This document shows positions 26,433 through 35,612 of a stretch of 64,000 bases of DNA, in pieces. Below the pieces are notes generated by a model. It had not been told where the DNA came from. It saw only the letters and a list, made by a program, of their open reading frames with translations, and did not search any database. A program made the translations under genes and the position numbers. The stretch is from an uncultured Oscillospiraceae bacterium (GTDB lineage: Bacteria; Bacillota; Clostridia; Oscillospirales; Oscillospiraceae), in contig CAKUMO010000001.1 of the NCBI GenBank assembly GCA_934667815.1, positions 62,001-126,000 on the forward strand, written 5' to 3'. Each line of letters opens with the position of its first letter. Position 1 is the stretch's first letter.

Positions 26433-27989
26433 ATGGCAGATTGCCCGGAATACGTCCTTGAAATGAAAGAGATTGTCAAGGTCTACCCTAACGGCATCGT
26501 TGCAAACAAGGACGTCAATTTTTCCGTGCGCAAGGGCGAGATCCATGCGCTCTCCGGCGAAAACGGCGCCGGAAAAACAACACTGATGAAAATGCTGTTC
26601 GGTCTGGAACGGATCGACAGCGGAGAAATTTATATCAACGGTCAAAAGGTTAAGGATATCAACTCTCCCATGGATGCAATCCGGCATGGCATCGGTATGG
26701 TACACCAGCACTTCATGCTGGTCGATAAGCTCACGGTTGCGGAAAATATGGTGCTCGGCATGGAGCCACGCAAAAGGGGCACCTTAATCGACTTTGAAAA
26801 AGCCGTGCAGATGACTCAGGAGATTTCAAAAAAATACAATCTTCCCATTGATCCACGAGAAAAGGTTGGTAACCTTTCTGTCGGCAGTAAGCAGAAAGTG
26901 GAGATACTTAAAGCGCTCCTGCGCGGTGCGGAGATTCTCATTCTCGACGAACCGACGGCAGTGTTGACGCCGCAGGAAACAGACGAGCTGTTCAAAGAGT
27001 TGATCGGGTTCAAGGAAGCCGGACATACCATCATTTTTATTTCTCATAAGTTGCGCGAGATCAAACAGCTTTGCGACCGAATTACGATTATCCGTGCCGG
27101 CCGCACGATGGGTTCCTTTGACGTAAGCGACGTGACGGAGCAGGATATTTCCCGTCTGATGGTTGGGCGCGATGTCATTCTCAATGTAGAAAAAACGCCT
27201 GCACGGCCAAAGGATGTCATTCTATCGGTTGAGGGGTTGAGCTACACAAACTATAACCGCGTCAAGGTGCTCAAGGATATCCGGTTTCATCTTCGCAAAG
27301 GACAGATCCTCGGGGTAGCGGGTGTTGAAGGTAACGGTCAGAGCGAGTTGATCCAAATCATCACAGGAAACCTGCCGTACAGCTCCGGCAACGTCACCTT
27401 TAATGGGATGCCGCTGCGCGGGAAATCCATCCGCACGATTCGTGAGAACGGGATGTCCTACATTCCGCAGGATCGCATGACTGTTGGCATTGCGGCAGAG
27501 AGTTCCATTTCCGATAATCTTATCTCCGATCGTTATTACCGAAAGCCATATAGCGGCAAGGCTTTTCTGCGCTTGAAAAAAATCCGCAGGGAGTCCGACA
27601 AGCTGATCAATGAATTTCGCGTTCTCTGTGCTGACCGGCAGCAAAGTATCGGTTCGCTCTCCGGCGGAAACATTCAAAAGGTCGTTGTAGCGCGCGAGTT
27701 CTCTTCGGAACCTGTAGCGATCATCGCGGACCAGCCCACACGCGGTGTCGATGTCGGTGCTACGGAATTCATACGTCGCAAGATTGTTTCCATGCGCGAT
27801 GAGGGGGCCGGTGTGCTGCTTATTTCTGCCGACCTGAACGAGGTGCTTGAGCTGAGCGACAGCATCATCGTTATGTACGGCGGAGAAATCGCCGCCTATT
27901 TTCCGGACAGCTCTGATGTTACAGAGGAACAGCTTGGCCTATATATGCTGGGCATTGAAAAAATGTCCGCAGAAGAAATCAGCTTTTAG
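26433..27989 (+). CDS. Nucleoside-type ABC transporter ATPase (two ATP-binding domains)
   Basis: A 518-residue ATPase of the ribose/nucleoside importer type with two fused ABC domains. The first has Walker A GENGAGKTT (residues 42-50), signature LSVGSKQKVEIL and Walker B LILDEPTAVL. The second has the degenerate P-loop GVEGNGQSEL, LSGGNIQKVVVAREF and IADQPTRGVDVGA, as in NupO/YufO proteins. The ATG at 26433 follows GAGGAGG; an in-frame ATG at 26418 lies before the ribosome site. It is coupled to the permease genes. Confidence 0.94.
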   Translation: MADCPEYVLEMKEIVKVYPNGIVANKDVNFSVRKGEIHALSGENGAGKTTLMKMLFGLERIDSGEIYINGQKVKDINSPMDAIRHGIGMVHQHFMLVDKLTVAENMVLGMEPRKRGTLIDFEKAVQMTQEISKKYNLPIDPREKVGNLSVGSKQKVEILKALLRGAEILILDEPTAVLTPQETDELFKELIGFKEAGHTIIFISHKLREIKQLCDRITIIRAGRTMGSFDVSDVTEQDISRLMVGRDVILNVEKTPARPKDVILSVEGLSYTNYNRVKVLKDIRFHLRKGQILGVAGVEGNGQSELIQIITGNLPYSSGNVTFNGMPLRGKSIRTIRENGMSYIPQDRMTVGIAAESSISDNLISDRYYRKPYSGKAFLRLKKIRRESDKLINEFRVLCADRQQSIGSLSGGNIQKVVVAREFSSEPVAIIADQPTRGVDVGATEFIRRKIVSMRDEGAGVLLISADLNEVLELSDSIIVMYGGEIAAYFPDSSDVTEEQLGLYMLGIEKMSAEEISF

Positions 27990-27999
27990 AGGATACGCC

Positions 28000-29073
28000 A
28001 TGAAAACAAATCTGAGAAAAGTTAATTTGATCGTCGACCTGGCCAAATTGCTTATCACGATCCTAATTGCACTGGTCTGCGTTACGGTCCTGATTCTGCT
28101 CGTTAGCGACGAGCCTTCCACGGCCATCCGCGCATTTTTCCTGGGGCCGTTCAGCACGCCTCGCCGCTTGAGCCAGGTGTTTCAGTTAGCAACTCCCATT
28201 ATGTTCACCGGTCTTGCGGTAACGGTTATGCTGCGCGCGGGACTGTTTAACATGGGTGCAGAAGGTGCACTGTACTTCGGCGGTATCTGCGCGACCTTTG
28301 CTGCTATCAAATTTCAACTCCCACCGGTGCTGCACACGGTCGTTGCGCTGCTGGCCGGAGCGGTCGGCGGCGGCTTGGTTGGTATTATTCCTGCCATATT
28401 AAAAGCAAAATTCAGGATCGGTGAGTTGGTCGTGTCCATCATGATGAACTATGTCATGATCAGCATCAGTATGTTTATTTTGAATTACTATCTGCGCGAC
28501 GTTTCTGTCTCTGCGCGTATTTCCAAGAGCTTTGAGGAATATGTAAAGATTCCGAAGCTCTTCGGTACGGCGCACTACGGCTTTTTGATCGCTGTTGGTG
28601 TGGCGATTCTTGCGTGGGTTCTGATCAACCGCACGAAGATCGGCTACGAAATCCGCATTGCCGGCAATAATTCGGCGTTCGCCTCATACTCTGGAATCAA
28701 AACGATGAAAGTCATCATTCTTTCGCAGGTCATCGGTTGTGCGATTGCCGGACTCGGCGGCGGTGCAGAAGTGCTTGGCACTTATAATGCCTTTAGCTGG
28801 GACGGTGCCACCGGCTACGGCTTCGATGGCATGGTAGTGGCAATTATTGCTCGCCGCAATCCGCTCTCCGCTGTATTAGCTGCGCTGTTTATCGGCTATC
28901 TACGTGCGGGCGCGGACATAATGAATCGTACCTCCGATGTTGCGCTTGAAGTTATTCAGGTCGTTCAGGCGATCATGATCGTCCTTGTCGCCGCTGAATC
29001 CTTCCTCTCAAACTGGCGGCATAAGCTCACTGTCAAGGAAACCAGTCTTGCGAACGGAGGGATCAAAGCATGA
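28000..29073 (+). CDS. Nucleoside-type ABC transporter permease 1
   Basis: A membrane protein of 357 residues of the BPD_transp_2 family with about 8-10 helices. The family motif GLAVTVMLRAGLFNMGAEGA lies near residue 80, and the coupling region reads AGLGGGAEVLGT. The ATG at 28000 follows GAGGAT; an upstream in-frame start overlaps the ATPase gene and is not conserved. Its stop overlaps the start of permease 2 (ATGA), so the two subunits are made in equal amounts. Confidence 0.92.
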   Translation: MKTNLRKVNLIVDLAKLLITILIALVCVTVLILLVSDEPSTAIRAFFLGPFSTPRRLSQVFQLATPIMFTGLAVTVMLRAGLFNMGAEGALYFGGICATFAAIKFQLPPVLHTVVALLAGAVGGGLVGIIPAILKAKFRIGELVVSIMMNYVMISISMFILNYYLRDVSVSARISKSFEEYVKIPKLFGTAHYGFLIAVGVAILAWVLINRTKIGYEIRIAGNNSAFASYSGIKTMKVIILSQVIGCAIAGLGGGAEVLGTYNAFSWDGATGYGFDGMVVAIIARRNPLSAVLAALFIGYLRAGADIMNRTSDVALEVIQVVQAIMIVLVAAESFLSNWRHKLTVKETSLANGGIKA

Positions 29074-29999
29074 GCCTGATTTTAGATACGCTGTTTTCTG
29101 CCAATACGGTTACGGCAACTATCCGCGTGCTGACGCTATTGGTATTCGGCACCATGGCGGCTGTCATCAATGTCACAAGCGGCATCAACAACATTGGTAT
29201 TGAAGGTATTTTCCTTTCCAGCGCACTTGTTGCTGTGTTAGGAAGCTGGCTCACGCAGAGCTGGATCCTCGGCATGCTGCTGGCAGTGCTTTGGGGCGTT
29301 GCGCTGAGCCTGCTATTCGGCTATTTAACCATGAAGCTCGGCACGAACAACATTCTCTGCGGTTTGGCGCTGAATATGTTTGCCTCCGGTGGTACAGTGT
29401 TTGTACTTTCGGCTGTTACTGGCCAGAAAGGTTCGTCCATCTCGTTGGCAAGCAAGGTTGCACCGCGCTTTTCTATTCCGCTCCTCAAGGAAATTCCTTA
29501 TATCAAGGTGCTCTTTACCGACTACAGCTTCTTTACCTATCTTGCAATCGCAGTGGTGATCTTTGTGGTCATTATGATTAAAAGAACGCCCATCGGCCTG
29601 CGGATTCGTGCTGTCGGCCTGAACCCAAACGCTGCAAGCTCCGTCGGCATCAATGTGCGCACTGTGCGCTACACCGCCTTTGCTATGTCCGGTGCGATTG
29701 CCGGTCTTGGCGGAGCGTACCTGACCATGGGCTATTTTTCCTCCTTTACGCGTGATATGACCGCAGGCATTGGTTTTATGTGCATCGCTGCGTGCAACAT
29801 GGGGGGCGTAACACCGGTCGGCGGACTATTGGCTGCGCTGCTATTTGCGTTTGCCAATGTTCTGTCAAATGTTATGCAATCTCTACAAATGTCTGTGGAC
29901 CTCATTAACGGCTTCCCCTATATGATTACGGTTGTTGCGCTCTTTGTGATTGGTTATATCAACTACCGCAAGGAGAAAAAAGCGACGCGCAGACAATAA
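29070..29999 (+). CDS. Nucleoside-type ABC transporter permease 2
   Basis: The second BPD_transp_2 permease, 309 residues, about eight helices. It has the family motifs GTMAAVINVTSGINNIGIEG and GAIAGLGGAYLTMG. With permease 1, the double ATPase and the BMP protein it makes a full importer of the NupNOPQ type. Confidence 0.92.
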   Translation: MSLILDTLFSANTVTATIRVLTLLVFGTMAAVINVTSGINNIGIEGIFLSSALVAVLGSWLTQSWILGMLLAVLWGVALSLLFGYLTMKLGTNNILCGLALNMFASGGTVFVLSAVTGQKGSSISLASKVAPRFSIPLLKEIPYIKVLFTDYSFFTYLAIAVVIFVVIMIKRTPIGLRIRAVGLNPNAASSVGINVRTVRYTAFAMSGAIAGLGGAYLTMGYFSSFTRDMTAGIGFMCIAACNMGGVTPVGGLLAALLFAFANVLSNVMQSLQMSVDLINGFPYMITVVALFVIGYINYRKEKKATRRQ

Positions 30000-30012
30000 C
30001 GGAGGATTTGGC

Positions 30013-31020
30013 ATGATCCGTATTTCAAAAACCGTACTTCCCTCCATAGACAACCCGTATGCGGTCGGATATCTTTCGCTTGGCGGAGATGTCTGGGGAA
30101 TTTGTGCCTCGGGCAGCCGTGGCAGTAGCCTTGCGTTTCCGGCAGACGCACCGGAAAAAGCGGCGCGGCAGGATTTGCATCCGGCAAATTGGGGTGCGCA
30201 GATGTTCTGCCCGGCAGATGAAAACTCCTATTTTGCAATTCAGGGCTTTTTGCCTGAGTTTCAGTGCGAAAATTCCTGCCTTGTGCGCATCACTAAAGCT
30301 GGAGAGCACTGGAGGGTTGAGCACTGCTTTGCAATGCCGTTTCTCCATAAGATTGCTGTTGCAGAGAGTGGCGGACGCAAATATCTCCTTTGCGCCACGC
30401 TTTCAGGCCCAAAGGATTTTAAGGAGGACTGGTCTCGGCCGGGTGCAGTATGGGTTTCGCCTATTCCCGATGACCCCACTGCGGGCGGCTGGAGCTTTTC
30501 GCGGATTCTTTACCCGATGACCAAAAACCACGGCTTTTGCTGCGGTCTTCTGGATGGAAAAGACACATTCTTTTTCTCAGCTTCAGAGGGAACTTGGGCA
30601 GTGCGTGCACCGGAAACACCAAAATCTGACTGGTGGATTGAGCGGCTATTTGACTTTGAGATTGGTGATCTCTCGGTTTTTGAGGATATTGTAGCAGCCG
30701 TAGACGGCTTTCACGGGGACTCGTTTTCTCTTTATCGCCGCACGGGTGAGCGGCTTCTTACCACACCGCTCACCTGGGGACACACCGCATGGCTCGGACG
30801 CATCGGCGGTATTCCGATCGCAGTTGCGGGCGAATTGGAGGGCGAACAGCGCATCATGTTTTTCGCAGACTTTGGAAAGGGATTCCAACTGATTCGCACG
30901 GAATCCCGGATTGGGCCGTTCAGCGTCTGCCCCCGCTTTATCGACGAAAACGTTCTTGAGCTTCTGTGCCCGGCACGTGCGGCCGGAAGTCCGCTGATTT
31001 ACCGTGTTGAAGTAAGCTGA
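30013..31020 (+). CDS. Unknown protein of the transporter operon, possibly beta-propeller
   Basis: A 335-residue cytoplasmic protein without signal peptide. The start at 30013 has GGAGG eight bases upstream. Repeated strand-turn blocks with Trp, Gly and Asp (GGDVWGICASGSRGSSLAF, RKYLLCATLSGPKDF, GGIPIAVAGELEGEQRIMFF) suggest a beta-propeller. I do not recognise the family and no metal-binding or catalytic signature is plain. It follows the permease gene by 13 bases and is last in the operon under operator 2, so it belongs to the regulon. It may be an enzyme or lyase for the imported compound. Confidence 0.6.
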   Translation: MIRISKTVLPSIDNPYAVGYLSLGGDVWGICASGSRGSSLAFPADAPEKAARQDLHPANWGAQMFCPADENSYFAIQGFLPEFQCENSCLVRITKAGEHWRVEHCFAMPFLHKIAVAESGGRKYLLCATLSGPKDFKEDWSRPGAVWVSPIPDDPTAGGWSFSRILYPMTKNHGFCCGLLDGKDTFFFSASEGTWAVRAPETPKSDWWIERLFDFEIGDLSVFEDIVAAVDGFHGDSFSLYRRTGERLLTTPLTWGHTAWLGRIGGIPIAVAGELEGEQRIMFFADFGKGFQLIRTESRIGPFSVCPRFIDENVLELLCPARAAGSPLIYRVEVS

Positions 31021-31044
31021 TTTTCATTTCCTTCTCCTCATAAA

Positions 31045-31075
31045 ACGCGCCCGGCAGCCTTGGCTGTCGGGCGTT
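31045..31075. terminator. Terminator between the convergent transporter and permease operons
   Basis: An approximately 11-bp stem CGCCCGGCAGC/GCTGTCGGGCG followed by TTCGTTT, between stops at 31020 (plus) and 31095 (minus). Confidence 0.7.
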
Positions 31076-31094
31076 CGTTTGCCTGAAATTACAA

Positions 31095-32675
31095 TCAATA
31101 TATATTGACAAGCAGGAATGCTGCCGCACCGCACAGCAGCGCCGTAACTGCCGTTACCGGCAGGACATGCTTGAGCACCTCACCCTCCGTCCCGGGACGC
31201 TCGGTTGTTGTGCAGCCAAGGACGACATTCCCGGGGCAAATTGCATTGCCGATTGCGCCGCCCGCCGTCTGCGCGCCGAGCAGCACGCCCTGGTTCACGC
31301 CGAGCAACCCTGCCGTCGTTGTTTGGAAACGGCCGAACAAAATGTTCGAGGCCATATTGCTGCTCGTCACAAAGGAACCGAGCAGCCCGATGAATGGAGC
31401 GACCAGAGGATAAGCTTTCCCAAACAGACGTACAAAACTCTGCGCCAGTAGCTCGACTTGTCCGCTGCACCCCATGATCTTCGATGTCAGCAGAAAACAA
31501 ATCACGGAAATCGCGCTGGGGAGCGTTTTTTTCAGTGTGCGGTGCAGAATTCCCATTACAGCGCTACGCGGAAGCGTTTTGCGAAAGACTACATAGGAAA
31601 AAATGCAGCTTAGCAGCAGAAAAAAACTCGGGTGTGTCAAAGGCATAAAAGGTGAGAAGTGTTCCACAGCAGCCGTTCGATAACCGAGGCCTGTCTCTCC
31701 ACCGGGAAACGAGAATGAAATTGATATACGCGACAGGAACACATTGAGCGGTTCGATTAGCAAGCAGCAAAGAGCCGTGACAGCCAGAAAAACGTAAGGG
31801 GACAAAGCCTGACCAAAAGACATTTGTGGCTGTGGGCGAGCGGTATGCTCCTGCCTGCGCATGATCGGGCTGTCCTGTAGACGCCATTGTCGGCGGTAGC
31901 GCTTTGTTCGGCACAGAAGCACGGCTGCAACAAAGGCTGCTGATGCCGCTAGAAAGCATGCCAGAGTATCACTGTAGCGTGCGAGTAAAAGCTGTCCGCC
32001 ACCGTGCAAAAGGCTGATACACAGCACAATGGGAGCCCCCTCGCGCAGTGCTTTTCCCTTGCCGTAGAACCAGCACAGGCATAGAGCGCCCACCAGGTTG
32101 ACAAGCCAGATCAACAGACCTGCAGTCAGCGCTGCCGCAGTGCGTGTTTCCTGCGGCGCATTTTCCATCAGTGCGAGCCATGCAAGGCCAAGTGTGCCGA
32201 ACGTACCGCCCCAGGAGTGTGCGAGCAGAACGCAAATTACTGCCCACGAGGGGCGCACGCCCATGCCGACAAGCAAGGGCGCACCGACCGCAACTGCAAC
32301 GCCGAAACCGGTGATTCCCTGCAGAAAGCTCGGAAATACATATCCCAGCAGCAACAGCAGCATCAGCTCGTGTTTTGTTAAACGCTGTAGGCCCCACTGC
32401 ATTGCTTCGAAAGCGCCCGCCGTGTTGCAAAGCTCATAAAGCAGCACTGCAGTAAATACCACCAATAGGATCGCAAGGGCATTCCAAAGACCCTTGCAGG
32501 ATTCCTGCGCAAGCAGCGGTAGATCACAGCGAAAATAGCACAATGCAAGCACCAACGACAAAGCCAGAATTACCGGCGCGGCGCGGCAAGCGGGCCATTT
32601 CCGCCAGATCAGCAACACAATCAGCAATAGCAGCGGCAACGCGGACAACAGAAGCGATACAAGGTTTATCTCCAT
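31095..32675 (-). CDS. LctP-family (lactate permease-type) transporter
   Basis: A membrane protein of 526 residues with at least 12 hydrophobic segments. The LctP hallmarks are FLQGITGFGVAVAVGAPLLV (near residue 115) and AHSWGGTFGTLGLAWLAL; the C-terminal part has SSNMASNILFGRFQTTTA. Known members move L-lactate, D-lactate and glycolate with protons. The gene overlaps the end of allG by ten bases and is the last of the six-gene operon. The physiological substrate is therefore probably a small 2-oxo or hydroxy acid of that pathway, with oxamate (an isostere of pyruvate/lactate) the obvious guess. That is inference. Confidence 0.85.
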   Translation of the reverse strand: MEINLVSLLLSALPLLLLIVLLIWRKWPACRAAPVILALSLVLALCYFRCDLPLLAQESCKGLWNALAILLVVFTAVLLYELCNTAGAFEAMQWGLQRLTKHELMLLLLLGYVFPSFLQGITGFGVAVAVGAPLLVGMGVRPSWAVICVLLAHSWGGTFGTLGLAWLALMENAPQETRTAAALTAGLLIWLVNLVGALCLCWFYGKGKALREGAPIVLCISLLHGGGQLLLARYSDTLACFLAASAAFVAAVLLCRTKRYRRQWRLQDSPIMRRQEHTARPQPQMSFGQALSPYVFLAVTALCCLLIEPLNVFLSRISISFSFPGGETGLGYRTAAVEHFSPFMPLTHPSFFLLLSCIFSYVVFRKTLPRSAVMGILHRTLKKTLPSAISVICFLLTSKIMGCSGQVELLAQSFVRLFGKAYPLVAPFIGLLGSFVTSSNMASNILFGRFQTTTAGLLGVNQGVLLGAQTAGGAIGNAICPGNVVLGCTTTERPGTEGEVLKHVLPVTAVTALLCGAAAFLLVNIY

Positions 32676-34087
32676 GCGCCGTACTCCGCAGCAAAGGCCT
32701 CCATTGCTTTTGCAAAGCAGTCCGGCGGTGCAAAAGCGATTCCTGCACCGACTTGCCCGATGCCCGCCTTTTTATGCGCCATTCCTGTGTTGATTACGGG
32801 GAGAATTCCGGTCTCCACAATTTTTTTTGCATCCAGTCCGGTTGCCGTACCGACAAAGTTCATTGTCGGCATGATGTAGGCATTATTCAGCCCGACAGCG
32901 ATTTGCTGCATTTGGCGAGAGTAGCGCATTGCTTCAGCAACAGATTTTGCCCCCACAAAACGTACAACTGCCGGGGCGGAGGCCATGGCCACACCGCCGA
33001 TACCGAAAGTCTCGCAGATCGCGCTGTCGCCCATATCCGGGTTAGCATCTTTTTCACTGTATCCGGGGAAATACAGGCCTTTTGGCATTAGTACCGGCGC
33101 CTGGAACCAACGGTCGCCCAGCGCACTGATTTTGACGCCGAAATTTGTGCCGTTTCGGCTCATTGCCGTCACGATGGTGCTGTATGGGATGTTCTTGACC
33201 GGATCCATCGTCGATTTTCCGGCAGCCATCGCCAAGTTGAGGAAGAATTGATCATTTCCGCTGATAAAATCCATGACTTCCGCGAGGGCCTTGGCATTAT
33301 GCACGCTGCGTACTAACCACGGAGCCATTGTGCGTACAAACAGGCAGGAGGCCGCAATATTGCGCTGATGCATTTCATCGCCCATGGTCAGAGCCTTACT
33401 AATCAGAACCTTCAGCGAAATCGGACCGGAGAGCGCCAACGCTGACTTCATCGCCGGCGCAAGCGTTTTCTCCAGCCAGCGCAGACGCGCTATGACCTCC
33501 GGCCCATTTGCACCGAAGCGCATGACCTTGCCTAGTCCTTCATTGAATGTGCTGTAGGCGAGATTGCCAAAGGTCACATTGCGCACGACCCACAGCGGCA
33601 TGGAACGTGTGATCATGCCGGTCATCGGGCCGACGCAGCCCATTTCGTGATTGTGGCGGAATTTGATCTTTCCCGCACGCACCATTGGCTCAACATCCTC
33701 AAGGCGTTCGCACATTCCTTCGTAGACCGCAGCGCCCATTACTGCACCCTTCATCGGGCCGCACATCTCGTCCCACGTCAGCGGTGGACCGGCGTGTCCG
33801 ATGGTGAATTCATCCAGCCCGCTCAGCACCTCATGGGCGTAGCAAACGTCTACCAGTTCCGGCTCTGCCGCCAGGATCCGCTCAAATGCGGTCTGATTGG
33901 CTCTGTCGATCTTTTCCTGATTGAGGCTGTCGAGTAAGCGAATCATCCTTATGTCGCCGCCCGCAGGTGGTTTCCATTCAACCTGACAGTTTGTAATTTC
34001 CTGATCGTCCAGAGCATCGTGGAAGACTTCTAGCCCGAGGTTGACGATCCTTAAGTCGGAGGTAAACAGCTTTTTTGCGTCGATCAT
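32666..34087 (-). CDS. allG: Oxamate carbamoyltransferase subunit AllG-like (DUF1116, YlbE/YahG)
   Basis: A 473-residue protein of the DUF1116 family. Conserved stretches include HNHEMGCVGPMTGMI, GNDQFFLNLAMAAGKS and IPYSTIVTAMSRNGTNFGVK. In E. coli, YlbE (AllG) with FdrA (AllF) and YlbF (AllH) forms oxamate carbamoyltransferase, which converts oxalurate and phosphate to oxamate and carbamoyl phosphate in allantoin fermentation. All three homologues are adjacent here. The ATG at 34087 overlaps the allF stop (ATGA) and has AAAGGAG upstream; the longer frame to 34198 lies inside allF. The specificity here could differ from oxalurate. Confidence 0.85.
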   Translation of the reverse strand: MIDAKKLFTSDLRIVNLGLEVFHDALDDQEITNCQVEWKPPAGGDIRMIRLLDSLNQEKIDRANQTAFERILAAEPELVDVCYAHEVLSGLDEFTIGHAGPPLTWDEMCGPMKGAVMGAAVYEGMCERLEDVEPMVRAGKIKFRHNHEMGCVGPMTGMITRSMPLWVVRNVTFGNLAYSTFNEGLGKVMRFGANGPEVIARLRWLEKTLAPAMKSALALSGPISLKVLISKALTMGDEMHQRNIAASCLFVRTMAPWLVRSVHNAKALAEVMDFISGNDQFFLNLAMAAGKSTMDPVKNIPYSTIVTAMSRNGTNFGVKISALGDRWFQAPVLMPKGLYFPGYSEKDANPDMGDSAICETFGIGGVAMASAPAVVRFVGAKSVAEAMRYSRQMQQIAVGLNNAYIMPTMNFVGTATGLDAKKIVETGILPVINTGMAHKKAGIGQVGAGIAFAPPDCFAKAMEAFAAEYGAWR

Positions 34088-35601
34088 ATCCTGTACGCTC
34101 CTTTCAGCAGCTCCGCCGCATACAATGCCGCACGCGCATTGCTCTCGGCTACTACCACACCGCATTCCTGTAAAACCTGTTTCTGGCGTTCGAGGCACTG
34201 GATGTCCTCGTCCGTCCCGCAGACAGAAGCAATAAACACAACCTCACCTGCTGCCGTCCGTACCGCTCTTGCTATCTGGATCGCTTTGGCAAGCTCACCC
34301 GCCGGGTCTGCGTTACTGCCGTATCCCAAAACGCAATCAAGTAGGATCACCGCTGTTTCCGGATCGCACGCCTCGCGGACAATGCGCTCGTTGCGCAGAC
34401 GAGGATCAATCATCGGGTGCGGCATTCCGTTAGTAAAATAGTCGTCGCCCATATCTACGACGGTGTGTGCATAGCTGCGCTCCGGATCCTTCAGGGCAAG
34501 AGAGGGATCGGAGGAAAGGTTGGAATGGCAGAGAATGCCGTGCTCCTTCAAAAGCAGCAGCGTTTCGTAACAGAGCGTCCCACCGGTATACAGCCCTCGC
34601 AGATATGTCTGCCTGTGATCGAAGAAGGTGTTCGGGAACGGAGAATTCGGTGCAAGCATTGCGGGATAACCAGCCAGCGTGCAGAGCATACTGGCCGCTT
34701 CCTCCAAGGTGGCTGCATAGCACCCCGTATTCTGCTTTGAAGCACCAAGGAAGCAGGCAACCACGGGCTTTTGCAGCGTTTGCAGTTTACTCTGGAGGAG
34801 TGCCAACGTTTTTTCGCCCAGGGGCTTGCTGATGATACCGATGACTTCGGTTTTTTCATCCTGCTCCAAGGCGCGTAGACATTGCAGCAGCATTTTCCCT
34901 CCGACCGCATCTTTTCCGTCACGACCTCCGGTACCGAGCGCCTGTGATATACCGCCTCCCATGCGGTGAATCAATGTTGTGACCTCCTGCAAACCCGTGC
35001 CGGCTGCCGCTACCAGACCGATTTTTCCGCGTCGTACACGGTTGGCAAATCCAAGCGCTACACCGTTGACAATCGCTGTGCCGCAGTCCGGCCCCATCAT
35101 CAATAGACCGTGTGCAAGGGCATAGTCTTTTAATTGGTTTTCTGTTTCCAAATCGACATTGTCGCTGAACAGCAGCACATGAAGCCCGTGCTCCATCGCC
35201 TTCTGCGCCTCGCGTCCGGCATATACACCGGGCAGCGAGATGATGCTGAAGTTTGCTGTGCCGAGGTGCTCACAGGCTGCTTCCAGAGAGTATGCCGGAG
35301 TTGTCTGGGCTTCGTCCCCGGCGTCTTTTTCCTGCATCAACACGTCGAGCTGCGCAAGCGCGGCCTCCACGGCCGTCTGCGTTTCTCCTAGGATTCCGAT
35401 AATGAGATCGTTTGGTTTGGCCCTGTGCGCATTGGCCTCATTCAGAACCCCGGATTGCAGCATCAACCGTTTATTATGGTCGGTCCCCATCATGACTGCA
35501 GCCTCTTTAATCTGCGGAAGCTCTGCCAGCTTGCTGGAGATCAGCATCAGTGTGACAGAATCAAAATAGGTGCTTTCCTGCACCCTGACAAATTGTACCA
35601 T
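34084..35601 (-). CDS. allF: Oxamate carbamoyltransferase subunit AllF-like (FdrA)
   Basis: A 505-residue FdrA-family protein with acyl-CoA synthetase-like CoA-binding and ligase halves. It has GKIGLVAAAGTGLQEVTTLI, QALGTGGRDGKDAVGG and later AVILLDCVLGYGSNADPAGE. FdrA is the largest subunit of the three-part carbamoyltransferase. It lies between allH and allG and overlaps allG by four bases. The start has GGGAG upstream. A carbamate kinase (AllK), needed to turn the carbamoyl phosphate into ATP, is not in the window and would have to be elsewhere. Confidence 0.87.
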   Translation of the reverse strand: MVQFVRVQESTYFDSVTLMLISSKLAELPQIKEAAVMMGTDHNKRLMLQSGVLNEANAHRAKPNDLIIGILGETQTAVEAALAQLDVLMQEKDAGDEAQTTPAYSLEAACEHLGTANFSIISLPGVYAGREAQKAMEHGLHVLLFSDNVDLETENQLKDYALAHGLLMMGPDCGTAIVNGVALGFANRVRRGKIGLVAAAGTGLQEVTTLIHRMGGGISQALGTGGRDGKDAVGGKMLLQCLRALEQDEKTEVIGIISKPLGEKTLALLQSKLQTLQKPVVACFLGASKQNTGCYAATLEEAASMLCTLAGYPAMLAPNSPFPNTFFDHRQTYLRGLYTGGTLCYETLLLLKEHGILCHSNLSSDPSLALKDPERSYAHTVVDMGDDYFTNGMPHPMIDPRLRNERIVREACDPETAVILLDCVLGYGSNADPAGELAKAIQIARAVRTAAGEVVFIASVCGTDEDIQCLERQKQVLQECGVVVAESNARAALYAAELLKGAYRI

Positions 35602-35612
35602 ATGATTACTCC

